Part shown: one piece after another, positions 34,407-44,250 of the stretch
How the letters are laid out: every line of letters starts with the position of its first letter
Numbering within the stretch: the first letter of the stretch is position 1
Source: Gammaproteobacteria bacterium
Lineage (GTDB): Bacteria; Pseudomonadota; Gammaproteobacteria; Pseudomonadales; Cellvibrionaceae
Length of the DNA: 64,000 nt
Assembly: GCA_004172865.1 (NCBI GenBank)
Contig: SEBV01000003.1
Location: 1-64,000 of the forward strand
Direction of reading: 5' to 3'
Notes under the pieces: model-generated
Told to the model about the DNA's origin: nothing
The model's input: only the letters and a program-made list of their open reading frames with translations
Database searches by the model: none
Position numbers and translations under genes: made by a program

Positions 34407-35924
34407 ATGATTAAAGATTCGGGCGCACTCATCCAAAAAATCGTTATCGTCGGCGGTGGCACTGCGGGTTGGATGGCAGCCGCAACATTTGCGCGTACGA
34501 TGGGGAAGCAAGTTAGCATCCAACTGATTGAATCCGATGAAATTGGAACCGTTGGTGTTGGCGAAGCCACAATTCCACAAATTAAATTATTCAATAGTTT
34601 ACTTGGGGTGGATGAGAACGATTTTTTAAAAGCCACGCAAGGCACGATTAAATTAGGTATCCAATTTAATAATTGGGGCCGCCAGGGCGATTCCTACATG
34701 CACGCATTTAGCGGTATAGGTATTGATCTTGGAATGATAGATTTTTACCAATATTGGTTGCGCAGTATTCACGACGGCGTAACGTCATCATTGTGGGATT
34801 ACTCGCTCAATACGCAAGCAGCTTACAAAAACTTGTTTGCAAAAATGGAGCGTGTTGGCGAAACACGCTTACCTGGAATTAATTACGCCTATCACTTTGA
34901 TGCCTCGCTATGGGCAAAATATTTGCGCACTTATTGTGAGCACTATTCAGTGGTTCGCATCCAAGGAAAAATTGCAACGACAATATTAGATCCTGACAAT
35001 GGCTTCATTGAATCTGTTGTGCTTGAAAATGGTGACACCATTAACGGCGATTTATTTATCGACTGCTCTGGCTTTCGCAGTTTATTAATTGAAGGCGCAT
35101 TAAAAACTGGCTATGAAGATTGGAGCCATTGGCTACCCTGCGATAGCGCGATTGCCGTGCCCTGTGCATCCTCTGAGATTTTATTGCCATACACGCGAGC
35201 CACCGCACATAGTGCTGGCTGGCAGTGGCGAATTCCATTGCAACATCGCATTGGCAACGGCCACGTGTTTTGCAGTAAATTTATGAGCGATGATAAAGCC
35301 ACACAAATCCTGCTCGACAATCTCGATGGTGAAGCACTCGCCGAGCCACGCAAATTACAATTCGTAACCGGTAAGCGTAAAAAAATCTGGAATAAGAATT
35401 GTATTGCGCTCGGGCTGGCAAGCGGTTTTATGGAGCCACTGGAATCAACCAGTATTCATTTAATACAGCATGCGCTAGGAAAGTTAGTTGAGCTATTCCC
35501 TCGTAAAGATTTTGCACAAGCAGACGCTGACGAATTTAATCGCCAACTGAGCGCCGAATATGAACATATTCGCGACTTTATAATTTTGCATTACCACGCT
35601 ACCGAACGAACTGATTCCGAATTTTGGAATTACTGCCGTACTATGGAAGTGCCCGCGAGCTTGAAGCGAAAAATGAATCTATTCAGAGAGAGTGCGCGCC
35701 TCTTTCGCGATGACAATGAATTATTTTCAGAAGTGGGCTGGTTGCAGGTGATGATTGGCCAAAGAATTATTCCCAAATCCTATCACCCCTTGGCAGATGC
35801 GTTAACCGCAGAAGAACTTAAAGAATATTTAGCCAACATTAAAACTATTGTGGAAAAGGCAGTTGCCGTGCTTCCAACTCACGAAGCTTATATTTCAAAG
35901 TTTTGTGCGGCAGTAAAAATATAA
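34407..35924 (+). CDS. flavin-dependent tryptophan-halogenase-like protein
   Basis: A 505-residue FAD-dependent halogenase-family protein. The FAD site is IVIVGGGTAGWMAA (~12-25). K82 (GTIKLGIQF) matches the position of the catalytic lysine, W272-Q-W-R-I-P277 is the WxWxIP halogenase signature, and MEPLESTSIHLIQ carries the glutamate of the active site. So the halogenase residues are present. It sits between a TonB receptor and glycosidases, a context I recall for such genes in Caulobacter, Xanthomonas and Cellvibrio carbohydrate loci, where the substrate is unknown. A terminator separates it from the receptor. No strong ribosome site precedes the ATG. Confidence 0.88.
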   Translation: MIKDSGALIQKIVIVGGGTAGWMAAATFARTMGKQVSIQLIESDEIGTVGVGEATIPQIKLFNSLLGVDENDFLKATQGTIKLGIQFNNWGRQGDSYMHAFSGIGIDLGMIDFYQYWLRSIHDGVTSSLWDYSLNTQAAYKNLFAKMERVGETRLPGINYAYHFDASLWAKYLRTYCEHYSVVRIQGKIATTILDPDNGFIESVVLENGDTINGDLFIDCSGFRSLLIEGALKTGYEDWSHWLPCDSAIAVPCASSEILLPYTRATAHSAGWQWRIPLQHRIGNGHVFCSKFMSDDKATQILLDNLDGEALAEPRKLQFVTGKRKKIWNKNCIALGLASGFMEPLESTSIHLIQHALGKLVELFPRKDFAQADADEFNRQLSAEYEHIRDFIILHYHATERTDSEFWNYCRTMEVPASLKRKMNLFRESARLFRDDNELFSEVGWLQVMIGQRIIPKSYHPLADALTAEELKEYLANIKTIVEKAVAVLPTHEAYISKFCAAVKI

Positions 35925-35971
35925 AATCCAGTGCAAAAGAATTAAAAATTAAAAAAAAAACTCAAAGTAAT

Positions 35972-36001
35972 AAAAAAGCCCGGCAATTGCCGGGCTTTTT
36001 T
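35972..36001. terminator. bidirectional terminator between the halogenase and the third GH87 gene
   Basis: Perfect palindrome GCCCGGCAATTGCCGGGC (35978-35995) with six A to the left and six T to the right. It serves both convergent genes. Confidence 0.92.
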
Positions 36002-36022
36002 AATGCAGCTAACTTTTTAAAT

Positions 36023-38212
36023 TTACCAACCGGTATTGCCATCACCGCGTGTAATAACAAACGGCCAAGTGTTGTTTAGCCCACCCAGCAAAGCGTCTAC
36101 AACTTTGACGTTGCTGAAAGTTGCACTGCCGCTTACCGCTACATTAATACCAAAGGTACCAGCGCCGTTAATATTTACGTTAGTTACACTTAAGTTAGTA
36201 ATGCTTTGATTATAGCTTAGCAAAAACCCTTCATAAGTACTGTCATTAATATCCAAGCTGTCAATAACGACAGGTGATGAAATAGCTTGGCCTTCTGCGT
36301 AAACCCACAAACCGCCGAACGAGGTATTCCAGTTTGGATCAAACGCACCGGTACGATTTAAGGTATTACGTTTCGCTTCAGTAGTACCAGCAAAAGAAGT
36401 TGAACCAAAACGTGTGCTGATTTGAATTCCCGACGCTGACACAACAGTATCTGCAGCAATGTTATCCAACACTTTATTATCTTTACCGCCGTAAAGCGCA
36501 AAAGTATTTGCAAGCACGGGTAATTGCGCGTAGTTGTAACGGAAGGTGTTATTTTCGTTTGCAGTGCCGTTTGACCACATTGCTAAATTGTCATCGCCAG
36601 TGTTACGGAAGTTAAATTGACTGAGCATTGAATTTTTCATTCCACCGGCGAAGTTAACACCGTCCGCCCAGGTGTCACGCACACGGCCGTTTACAACAAA
36701 TAGACCATTGCCATCAACTACCCATAAACCAACTTTCATGTGCTCAACCCACACATTTTGAATCAATGAACCCGTGCCGAAATTACCTTCAAAGCCTGGG
36801 TTATCCTCAGCATCTTTGCGCACAATTGAATCACTATCTAAAAATAAATCAGCAATAGTTATGTTGTTACCTTGCGCGCGAAATCCACCTTTTCCGTTAA
36901 TACCATGCAACGTTGTGTACCACATACCGGCACCGCGAATATGCACGTTAGCAATGTCAGGACGACCGCTCAAAATAAATGTGCCTGCAGGAATCCACAC
37001 TCCTTTATTCGCAATTTTCGCAGCAGCAATTGCGCTAACTATTGCACTTTGATCATCAATGTTATCGTTCGCGATTGCGCCGTAAGCTGTGATGTCTACA
37101 AAGTTAGGAGGCATTGTGTAAGCACTATCGATTTGTTCGAGGTCAACCAAATCAATATTGTAATAAGCTGCAGTGTCGCTCGCATCTTTTTGCAAACGAA
37201 CTGTTGCACCCACAGGAATATCTAAACCGGAAAAATGGCTTTCATCATAAAAGTGATGGCCATTGTGATTAGCAGGATTATCGTTGTAAGGATAATCACC
37301 ATACACCCACGCAAAGCGCGATGTTAAATCTAAAGTTTTTGCTTTTACGCCATTGACATACAAACTCAATGTGCTGGTAGTGCCGCCGCCGTTTGCAGCG
37401 TCCGGCATGTTGTGACGCACAACCAAAGAGTTCGCCGCTTTAGTGGCAACCCACTCCACATAATTACCGGTTGCATTTAACGCAACAAATTTTCTGCCAG
37501 ATGATTCAGATTCAACGGTTAAATAGGTTCTGTTCGCCGCTGATACCTGACCGTTAGTTACGCCGTCTTCCGCCTCATATTCTTGATAAGGAAGCGTTGC
37601 ACCGCGAACCGCCAAGGCCACACCGTTCTCAAGCTCAATTGAATCGATATTGACGCCACCTGTCGTGCCCGTGTCGTACTGATAGCTAATCGTGTTTACA
37701 CCTGCACGCAAATTAAGTTGCTCAACTTTAGTTGCCCAAGTTGTTGCACCACCCGTCGCGGCTAAAGTTGTCGTTGTGCTCACTAAACCATTTACGTAGA
37801 CCTTCAGGGTTTTATCGGTTGCACTGCTATTGGCATAATCTAATTTAACGCCGTGGCCTCCAGCTACATTGGTGTTAACCGTAAACACAACACGCGCACC
37901 AACCGTTGCGAAATTTTGCAAGTAGGTGCCTGCATTAGTAACGCCGCCGGAGAAAAAATTATCTTCCGCTTGATATACAAAACCATCGAAGGGTGCCACC
38001 GAGCTGCTCGAATTCGATACAGAGCTTGTGCTAGATGCAACCGAACTTGAAGCTGCTGAGCTTACAATGGAACTTGAACTTACCGCACTCGAACTCGATA
38101 CTGCCGAACTCGCCAGTGAAGACGCCACTGGCGGCTTACTGTTATTTGAGGAACCACCGCAGGCTGCCAGCAGGGGCACTGCTGCCAATACTGTTATAAA
38201 TAATTTTTTCAT
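36023..38212 (-). CDS. lipid-anchored GH87 alpha-1,3-glucanase-like enzyme
   Basis: A 729-residue lipoprotein. The lipobox LLAAC puts the lipidated Cys at residue 18, with GGS after it, so outer-membrane sorting is expected. A poly-Ser/Val linker (~27-72) leads to a CBM35-like domain (YQAEDNFFSGGV), the GH87 beta-sandwich (YEAEDGVTN, SSGRKFVALN, GHHFYDE) and the beta-helix. The catalytic-type aspartates are D517 (WADGVN) and D540-D541 (NTGDDNLAMWS), with the same +23/+24 spacing as the other two. AAAGAG lies before the ATG. It is divergent from the GH15 gene, with a pair of operators ~185-215 bp upstream. It probably acts at the cell surface. Confidence 0.87.
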   Translation of the reverse strand: MKKLFITVLAAVPLLAACGGSSNNSKPPVASSLASSAVSSSSAVSSSSIVSSAASSSVASSTSSVSNSSSSVAPFDGFVYQAEDNFFSGGVTNAGTYLQNFATVGARVVFTVNTNVAGGHGVKLDYANSSATDKTLKVYVNGLVSTTTTLAATGGATTWATKVEQLNLRAGVNTISYQYDTGTTGGVNIDSIELENGVALAVRGATLPYQEYEAEDGVTNGQVSAANRTYLTVESESSGRKFVALNATGNYVEWVATKAANSLVVRHNMPDAANGGGTTSTLSLYVNGVKAKTLDLTSRFAWVYGDYPYNDNPANHNGHHFYDESHFSGLDIPVGATVRLQKDASDTAAYYNIDLVDLEQIDSAYTMPPNFVDITAYGAIANDNIDDQSAIVSAIAAAKIANKGVWIPAGTFILSGRPDIANVHIRGAGMWYTTLHGINGKGGFRAQGNNITIADLFLDSDSIVRKDAEDNPGFEGNFGTGSLIQNVWVEHMKVGLWVVDGNGLFVVNGRVRDTWADGVNFAGGMKNSMLSQFNFRNTGDDNLAMWSNGTANENNTFRYNYAQLPVLANTFALYGGKDNKVLDNIAADTVVSASGIQISTRFGSTSFAGTTEAKRNTLNRTGAFDPNWNTSFGGLWVYAEGQAISSPVVIDSLDINDSTYEGFLLSYNQSITNLSVTNVNINGAGTFGINVAVSGSATFSNVKVVDALLGGLNNTWPFVITRGDGNTGW

Positions 38213-38396
38213 TTTATTCTCTTTTTAGTTGATTAAAAATATTGAAGCAAAACACAATTTTATTAGCTTATTAATATCGTCAAACATATTTTCAAAAATA
38301 AATTAAATAACAGCTAGGCTGCTGCATTCAATCGTGCTTAATTTTAGAGATATGATACAAACAAAGTCTATAGCGCCAAGTGTAATGTCGGGTGAC

Positions 38397-38430
38397 AGAA
38401 AACGATTTCAAGAGATTGAAATCGTTTTCA
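38397..38430. promoter_or_regulatory. operator pair 3 (LacI type)
   Basis: AGAAAACGATTTCA (38397-38410) and TGAAATCGTTTTCA (38417-38430), centres 20 bp apart. Apart from the first base, the second is the reverse complement of the first, so the pair forms a ~34-bp inverted repeat. Confidence 0.72.
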
Positions 38431-38532
38431 ACTTTAAATATTTTTTAATAAAATTAAATACGGATAAATTATTAAAAAAAATCATTTAATTTAGAGAGAT
38501 TAATGATTAGGTTTAACTCAACGCAAGCGAGA

Positions 38533-38546
38533 TGAAAACGTTTTCA
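38533..38546. promoter_or_regulatory. single operator upstream of GH15 (LacI type)
   Basis: TGAAAACGTTTTCA, a perfect palindrome, ~165 bp upstream of the GH15 ATG. Confidence 0.7.
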
Positions 38547-38707
38547 GCTCAGACTATTAACTCGACAGTTAATTATCTTTGAGTGATTTTTTGCTTTGCT
38601 GTTTACTCATCTGAAAATCTCATCTAGTCTGGAAGGATATTTTTAAATAATTCCCCTCTAAACACCTAACAAAATCGAAAGCATAAAAACCGGATGATGA
38701 GACCACA

Positions 38708-41155
38708 ATGAAAATCAACAACCATAAAAAAAATGCAAGACTGCAACGCAAAATGGGTTATTTAATGATTGCCGCATTGACGGCCCTCAGTAGCTGTCAT
38801 TCTGAAAAAAATGTATCTACAAACACCGCAGAATCAATTGCGCCCGGCGCACCAGGTGCTGCCTCGCATTGGTCTTATTCTGGAAAAACGGGAATAGGCA
38901 CGTCTTACGAGCAATACATTAACGGCCAATATAAAGATGGTGGTAGCACGAGTAGGATTTCCAAAGTATGGTTTTCAATTGCTCAAGGTGTACTTACCGA
39001 AACCATGTTTGGTTTGATTCACGAAGCGCAAGCTCAAGGAATGCAGTTATATGTTAAAGGCGATAATTTCTTACACGATGAAAAAATAGATACTATCTCG
39101 CAAATTGATTATTTGGACAAAGACGCGCAAGGTCGACCGCTATCGCTCGCCTATAAAATAGTGAATCGCGATAAAGAAGGCCGCTATGAAATCGAAAAAC
39201 ATATTTTTACTGATCCCGATACAAACAGCTTGATTATGAAAGTTACATTTCGCGCGCTCGCCGATAATGTAACGCCCTACCTCTACCTCAATCCAAATAT
39301 TGCCAACACCGGCCCCAACGACAAAGCCTGGAGTGAAAATAATATTTGGTACGCTGCCGATGGCAAAACCCATCTCGCATTAAAAACCGATGCGCCCATC
39401 AGCAAAAGCACTGTCGGTTTCGAAGGTATTTCAGATGGACTCGCCGACTTAAAAACCGATGGCAAGTTACAACACAGTTACACAACTACGGGTGAAACCA
39501 CTGGCAATATCGCCATGACTTTACAATTGCCAACATTAAATAAAGGCCAAACAGGTGAATGGCAATTCGTATTGGGTTTTGGTTACTCGAAAGAAGAAAG
39601 TTTAGCAGCGGCCACTCAAACCTTAAATTCAGGTTATGCATCTGTTCTCGCTAAATTTAATGGGACTGGTGATGCGATTGGTTGGGAAGATTATCTTGCA
39701 TCGCTACCTGAATTAGAAAAGCTCGCTACCGCATCAACCGACAATGGCAAACTGCTTTATGCAAGCGCATTGGTTTTAAAAGCGCAGGAAGATAAAACTC
39801 ATGCAGGCGCCGTGATTGCATCGCTCTCTACACCTTGGGGCGATACAGTCCCTGCTGAAAAATCCGAAACAGGTTACAAAGCCGTTTGGCCTAGAGATTT
39901 TTACCAGGTCACTATGGCAATGCTCGCAATCGGCGACAAAGTTACACCCAAGATTGCATTTGAATATTTGCAGCACGTGCAAGCAAATGACAAAACACCA
40001 GGTTACAGCGGCACGCCCGGTTGGTTTTTACAAAAGACTCATGTGGATGGCGAAATAGAATGGGTTGGCGTACAGCTTGATCAAACCGCAATGCCGATAA
40101 TGCTCGGCTGGCGCCTGTGGAAAGAAGGTGTACTGAGCGATGAAGAAATTAAAAGCTGGTACGAAAAAATGCTCAAACCCGCCGCAAATTTTTTAACCGA
40201 TGGCGGACAAGTTAATTTACTGTGGAATAGAAACATCATCACTCCTCCACTAACGCAACAAGAACGCTGGGAAGAACAACCAGGCTATTCACCTTCAACA
40301 ACTGCTGCAATTATTACCGGTTTAGTTGCTGCTGCAGACATCGCAAAACTTGCGAAAGATGACACTAACGCAACGCGCTATTTAACCGCTGCCGATAAAT
40401 ATTCTGGCATGGTTGAATCCACAATGTTTACTACGCAAGGTGTTTTCAATGAAGCGCCTACAAATGGAAAATATTTTTTGCGGATTAGCGAAAATAATAA
40501 TCCCAATGATAATGGCCCACTGGAAGAGCGCAACGGCCAAATAGGATTACATGAAAGCGAAATTCTCGACGGCGGCTTTTTAGAATTAGTTCGCTACGGC
40601 GTGCGCCCAGCCAACAATAATGCAATTACCGATTCACTACCCGAACTAGACAATTTAAGTTTGGATGATTCGGTAAAAGTGAAATATGAATTTACGTTTC
40701 CAGGCGTAGAAGGAAAATTTCCCGGCTGGCGTCGCTACGGTAAAGACGGCTATGGCGATGGAACACTCCAAGGCAGCGCCTACACCGCCGCACAAATGCG
40801 CGCCGAAACACGCGGCCGCGTTTGGCCAATTTTTACCGGCGAACGCGGACAATATGAACTCGCAAAAGCTCTCAATCAAGGCGATATAAATACCGCCAAC
40901 CTTGACAACCTACGCAACACCTACGTAAAAGCCATGGAGTTATTTGCCAACGAAGGCTTAATGATTCCAGAACAAGTGTGGGATGGCGTTGGTAAAAGCG
41001 ATACCTATAATTACACCACCGGCAAAGGCACCAACTCCGCCACCCCACTCGCCTGGTCACATGCTGAATATGTAAAGTTATTGCGCAGTTATGCAGATAA
41101 AAAAGTGTGGGATAAAAACGAGAGTACTGCAGAGCGATATAATAAAGTTAAATAA
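38708..41155 (+). CDS. GH15 glucoamylase/glucodextranase-type lipoprotein
   Basis: An 815-residue exo-acting alpha-glucosidase of family GH15 that releases glucose from the non-reducing ends of alpha-glucans. The N-terminus has a basic stretch, a hydrophobic segment and a lipobox LSSC, so it is probably a lipoprotein. A beta-sandwich N-domain (~50-330) precedes the (alpha/alpha)6 barrel. The general acid is most likely E522 or E523 in RWEEQPGYSPST, and the general base E755 in MIPEQVWDG. The domain plan fits bacterial glucodextranases and glucoamylases; which linkage it prefers cannot be told. An operator palindrome lies ~165 bp upstream. Confidence 0.9.
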   Translation: MKINNHKKNARLQRKMGYLMIAALTALSSCHSEKNVSTNTAESIAPGAPGAASHWSYSGKTGIGTSYEQYINGQYKDGGSTSRISKVWFSIAQGVLTETMFGLIHEAQAQGMQLYVKGDNFLHDEKIDTISQIDYLDKDAQGRPLSLAYKIVNRDKEGRYEIEKHIFTDPDTNSLIMKVTFRALADNVTPYLYLNPNIANTGPNDKAWSENNIWYAADGKTHLALKTDAPISKSTVGFEGISDGLADLKTDGKLQHSYTTTGETTGNIAMTLQLPTLNKGQTGEWQFVLGFGYSKEESLAAATQTLNSGYASVLAKFNGTGDAIGWEDYLASLPELEKLATASTDNGKLLYASALVLKAQEDKTHAGAVIASLSTPWGDTVPAEKSETGYKAVWPRDFYQVTMAMLAIGDKVTPKIAFEYLQHVQANDKTPGYSGTPGWFLQKTHVDGEIEWVGVQLDQTAMPIMLGWRLWKEGVLSDEEIKSWYEKMLKPAANFLTDGGQVNLLWNRNIITPPLTQQERWEEQPGYSPSTTAAIITGLVAAADIAKLAKDDTNATRYLTAADKYSGMVESTMFTTQGVFNEAPTNGKYFLRISENNNPNDNGPLEERNGQIGLHESEILDGGFLELVRYGVRPANNNAITDSLPELDNLSLDDSVKVKYEFTFPGVEGKFPGWRRYGKDGYGDGTLQGSAYTAAQMRAETRGRVWPIFTGERGQYELAKALNQGDINTANLDNLRNTYVKAMELFANEGLMIPEQVWDGVGKSDTYNYTTGKGTNSATPLAWSHAEYVKLLRSYADKKVWDKNESTAERYNKVK

Positions 41156-41294
41156 TATTTTGGTTGGATCATATTGGGCTGAGCTGCGAAGCCCAACATA
41201 TGAATAAGCGCCAAGGATGGTGTAAACAAATAAAGCTAAACGAGACTTATTTAAAAAATCTAATATCTATCAAGTATTCTCTACTTAAACCAGG

Positions 41295-41573
41295 TTATGA
41301 ATTATAAATTTTATAAAACAACTCTTCCTTCTCTTCAGCGGTATTAGTGACCACCAACCAATCAAACTTTACATCACTTATAGTATGTAATCTTCTTGAA
41401 ACCAAACTGCTTGTGCCAGCTGAAACTCCAAAAAATACATCAGGATTGACGCTTTCAACCGCGTTAATTATAGAGTTTGCAAAAGCTATAAGCTCTTCTC
41501 GTGTTCCAATCAGAAATGCTTCATCGAGGCCTGTTTGAGAGGTAATAATTGGAAATGTTTCTTCTTGTTTCAT
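41295..41573 (-). CDS. small protein of unknown function
   Basis: A 92-residue soluble protein that I do not recognise. Mixed alpha/beta composition, no signal or membrane segment. It has the stretches EAFLIGTREELIAFANSI and VFFGVSAGTS. AAGG lies ~12 bases before the ATG, a loose ribosome site. It sits inside the glucan locus between GH15 and GH97 but has no operator and nothing ties it to sugar use. Size and context would allow an immunity-type protein, but that is only a guess. Confidence 0.55.
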   Translation of the reverse strand: MKQEETFPIITSQTGLDEAFLIGTREELIAFANSIINAVESVNPDVFFGVSAGTSSLVSRRLHTISDVKFDWLVVTNTAEEKEELFYKIYNS

Positions 41574-41937
41574 TATGAATATTTACCTTATTTCACAGTA
41601 GCTAATTAAATAAATCAACTATACAACTCGTTAGTCTACAGTCCAACTAATTTGTGGCGAAGAAACAGGCATCATCTTAAAACGATATTCAAATAACGAA
41701 GAAAACACAAAGTAAGAAGTTATAGAAAACTGAAGAAAACTTACGGAAAGTGGTTACTGAGCTTTAATTAAAAAAGTAGAGCAGCAACACTAAAACCACA
41801 TAAATGCAATTCCAACATCACTGCTCTAAAAAGTGGGCTTATCAAATTCCCACGGAGAGCTATGCAAAACAGTACAGCGGGGACAACTAAAACTAATAAG
41901 CCTGCATGCCGCAGGCACTTTCTGTATTTCGGTAAAA
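41574..41937. other. spacer between the small gene and GH97, with terminator-like repeats
   Basis: No gene seen. It holds the inverted repeat TAGAGCAG (41778-41785) with CTGCTCTA (41821-41828), loop 35 nt, followed on the minus strand by a T-rich run. It also holds GCCTGC/GCAGGC (41900-41916) just past the GH97 stop. Either could end the GH97 transcript. Confidence 0.5.
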
Positions 41938-43959
41938 TTATTTAATTTGAATAAGACTAATTGCCACACCACCGCCGGCAGCTAAACCGATGCTTAATTG
42001 GTCTTTGCTGGTGACAGTTCGCTCTTCAATTTCATAGGCTTCTGGGTTAAGCAGATAATTTGCATTTTTTGCATCTTTATAAATTCTTGCTTTGTACTGC
42101 TTCCCAGCATCAAGAAAGGATAAATTTATAGTCGATGTGCGTGCATATTCGTTAGTAACACCACCAACAAACCAGTTAGTGCCGTTGCGTTCTTTTCTTG
42201 CGAAAGTTGCGTACTGCCCAATTTCACCTTCTAGGACGCGTGTTGTTTCCCAATCCGCCGGAACATCGCGAATAAATTGAAATGCGTCTAAATGTTTTTC
42301 GTAGTTCTCAGGCAAATCCGCAACCATCTGCACCGGGGAATAAATAACAACATAGAGCGCTAATTGATTAGCCAATGTTGCATTCACTTGATTCAGTGGT
42401 CGCGATGGCAAGGTCAATTGAAAAATACCTGGGGTGTAATCCATCGGGCCGGCAAGTAAACGCGTGAAAGGTAATATTGTTAAATGATTTGGCGGATTGC
42501 CGCCGTCTTTTGACCAGGCATTATATTCTTGGCCGCGCGCAACCTCACGTGATACGAAGTTAGGATAGGTTCTACGTTCGCCAGTATCTTTTACAGTTTC
42601 GTGCGCATCCAACATGACATGATATTTCGCAGCCATATCAATAACTTTTTGTTGATGCTGAACAAAACGCTGGCCGTGGTGATAAAAACCATTTGTTAAA
42701 AGCTCACCCGATTCTACATAACCAGTTTTAACAGCATGCATACCATGGTCAGCTAAAAATTTGTACGCAGGCTCCAATTGACGCTCGTAATTATCAACAC
42801 CTGAACCTGTTTCGTGATGCCCAATAACAAATACACCTTTTTCTTTTCCGTAACGGCTCAATTCATTAATGTCATAATCTGGTGTTGGCGTTGTGAAATT
42901 AAATTTGTCACCATTTTTCCACCACTCACCATCCCAACCAGCATTCCAACCTTCAACCAATACGCCGAAGAAACCGTATTTAGTAGCGAAATCAATATAT
43001 TTTTTGGTGTTCTCTGTAGTTGCACCGTGTTTTGCACCTGTACCCCAGGATGTTTTTTCCAAATGCATTTCCCACCAAACACCGACATATTTTCCTGGCT
43101 TGACCCAACTTACATCGCCCAACTTATTAGGCTCATTTAAATTTAGCGTTAAATAGTTGGTAACCAAATCGCTAACATTCTCGGCAATTTGCACCGTACG
43201 CCACGGTGTAACGGCGGGCGCTGTTAGCTTTACTTTTACATCAGATGTCTTAGTCAATGGCACCAAGCTCGCTTTTATTTTTCCACCGCTTGCAGCAGAC
43301 GCAAGATTCATAGTTGAAAAGTTATGCAATGCGGCTTCGTGAATAGAAAAATACAAACCAGATGCTGACTTCAATGTTATAGGAGTAAGCACCAAACCCA
43401 TTTTGCTAACCAGTGTATTGCGATAAAGATACTCATATTGTTCGCCCGCCAAAGCTGGCGTCCACCAAGCTGCCGCGTCTTCCACCAAATTGAATTGCGT
43501 CAATTCATCGGTAATTTCAATATTCTTCAAACTTGCTTGCTCAGGAAATTCGTAACGGAAGCCAATACCGTCATCATAAACACGAAATATCAAATTGATT
43601 TTTCGTTTTTGATCACCGCTCTCAGCCAAGGAAACATTCAACTGGCTGTAATTATTTTTAATAAAATGTTCTTCGCCCCAAGGTTGCTCCCAGGTTTGAT
43701 TAAAATTGCTTTTCTTGGTGGATAAAATTTTTAGATTTTTAGCCAGCGCTTTGCTGTTCGCAAACTCAAAACCAAGAAGTGAATCTTCAAGCACCAGCTT
43801 ATCTTTATAGTAAGCACGATACGCAGCCTGACCTTCAGTGGTAAGAAATAATTCAACTTTAACTTTTTGAGAGGGTGAAACAACACTTACGGATTCAGCA
43901 GCACTTGCATTAATAGAAACACAAAATACTAACGACAATAAGAGAAATATTTTTTTCAT
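41938..43959 (-). CDS. GH97 alpha-glucosidase (SusB family)
   Basis: A 673-residue glycosidase of family GH97 with a Sec signal ending in ASA (~residue 20) and no lipobox, so probably periplasmic. An N-terminal beta-sandwich (~25-280) precedes the TIM-barrel: GKYVGVWWEMH, GVLVEGWNAGW, DAHETVKDTGERRTYPN and REVARGQEYNAW, then a C-terminal beta domain. Family knowledge: calcium-dependent alpha-glucosidases that split alpha-1,4, -1,6 and sometimes -1,3 links. The Glu-containing HET motif is in the usual catalytic region; I cannot fix the inverting or retaining type. It is divergent from the MFS transporter, with an operator pair ~210-240 bp upstream. Confidence 0.92.
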   Translation of the reverse strand: MKKIFLLLSLVFCVSINASAAESVSVVSPSQKVKVELFLTTEGQAAYRAYYKDKLVLEDSLLGFEFANSKALAKNLKILSTKKSNFNQTWEQPWGEEHFIKNNYSQLNVSLAESGDQKRKINLIFRVYDDGIGFRYEFPEQASLKNIEITDELTQFNLVEDAAAWWTPALAGEQYEYLYRNTLVSKMGLVLTPITLKSASGLYFSIHEAALHNFSTMNLASAASGGKIKASLVPLTKTSDVKVKLTAPAVTPWRTVQIAENVSDLVTNYLTLNLNEPNKLGDVSWVKPGKYVGVWWEMHLEKTSWGTGAKHGATTENTKKYIDFATKYGFFGVLVEGWNAGWDGEWWKNGDKFNFTTPTPDYDINELSRYGKEKGVFVIGHHETGSGVDNYERQLEPAYKFLADHGMHAVKTGYVESGELLTNGFYHHGQRFVQHQQKVIDMAAKYHVMLDAHETVKDTGERRTYPNFVSREVARGQEYNAWSKDGGNPPNHLTILPFTRLLAGPMDYTPGIFQLTLPSRPLNQVNATLANQLALYVVIYSPVQMVADLPENYEKHLDAFQFIRDVPADWETTRVLEGEIGQYATFARKERNGTNWFVGGVTNEYARTSTINLSFLDAGKQYKARIYKDAKNANYLLNPEAYEIEERTVTSKDQLSIGLAAGGGVAISLIQIK

Positions 43960-44166
43960 TATTTGAGTTCACTTCTTTATTTGAATGAGCATATTCAAGT
44001 TATGGATCACAGCGTTAATTTTTTAATAATTATTTAAAAAAAACCAAGCCAAATAATAAGCCACACTAGCGAACAAATTTATTTTTATTTGTGCGTCACG
44101 GCAGATATAGGCATCTTAAATATTTGTAAGACATTGTGTCTATAGCTAAAAATTCATATTCCAAGT

Positions 44167-44201
44167 TGAAAACGATTTCAATTTTTCTGAAATCGTTTTC
44201 A
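44167..44201. promoter_or_regulatory. operator pair 4 (LacI type)
   Basis: TGAAAACGATTTCA (44167-44180) and TGAAATCGTTTTCA (44188-44201), exact reverse complements of each other, centres 21 bp apart. Same design as pair 3. Confidence 0.72.
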
Positions 44202-44250
44202 ATAGAAACTAATTTTTAAGGTGGCGATTTTTGGAAAAAAAAGGAGATCT

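Larger units (their letters stand above)
38213..38707. other. 495-bp divergent regulatory region between GH87 and GH15
   Basis: AT-rich with no gene seen. It contains the operator pair at 38397-38430 and a single operator at 38533-38546, plus promoters for both flanking genes. Confidence 0.75.

Noticed and set aside
41171-41200. Hairpin TTGGGCT/AGCCCAA after GH15 as a terminator
   Set aside because: The stem is plausible but no T-run follows, so I do not list it as a terminator.
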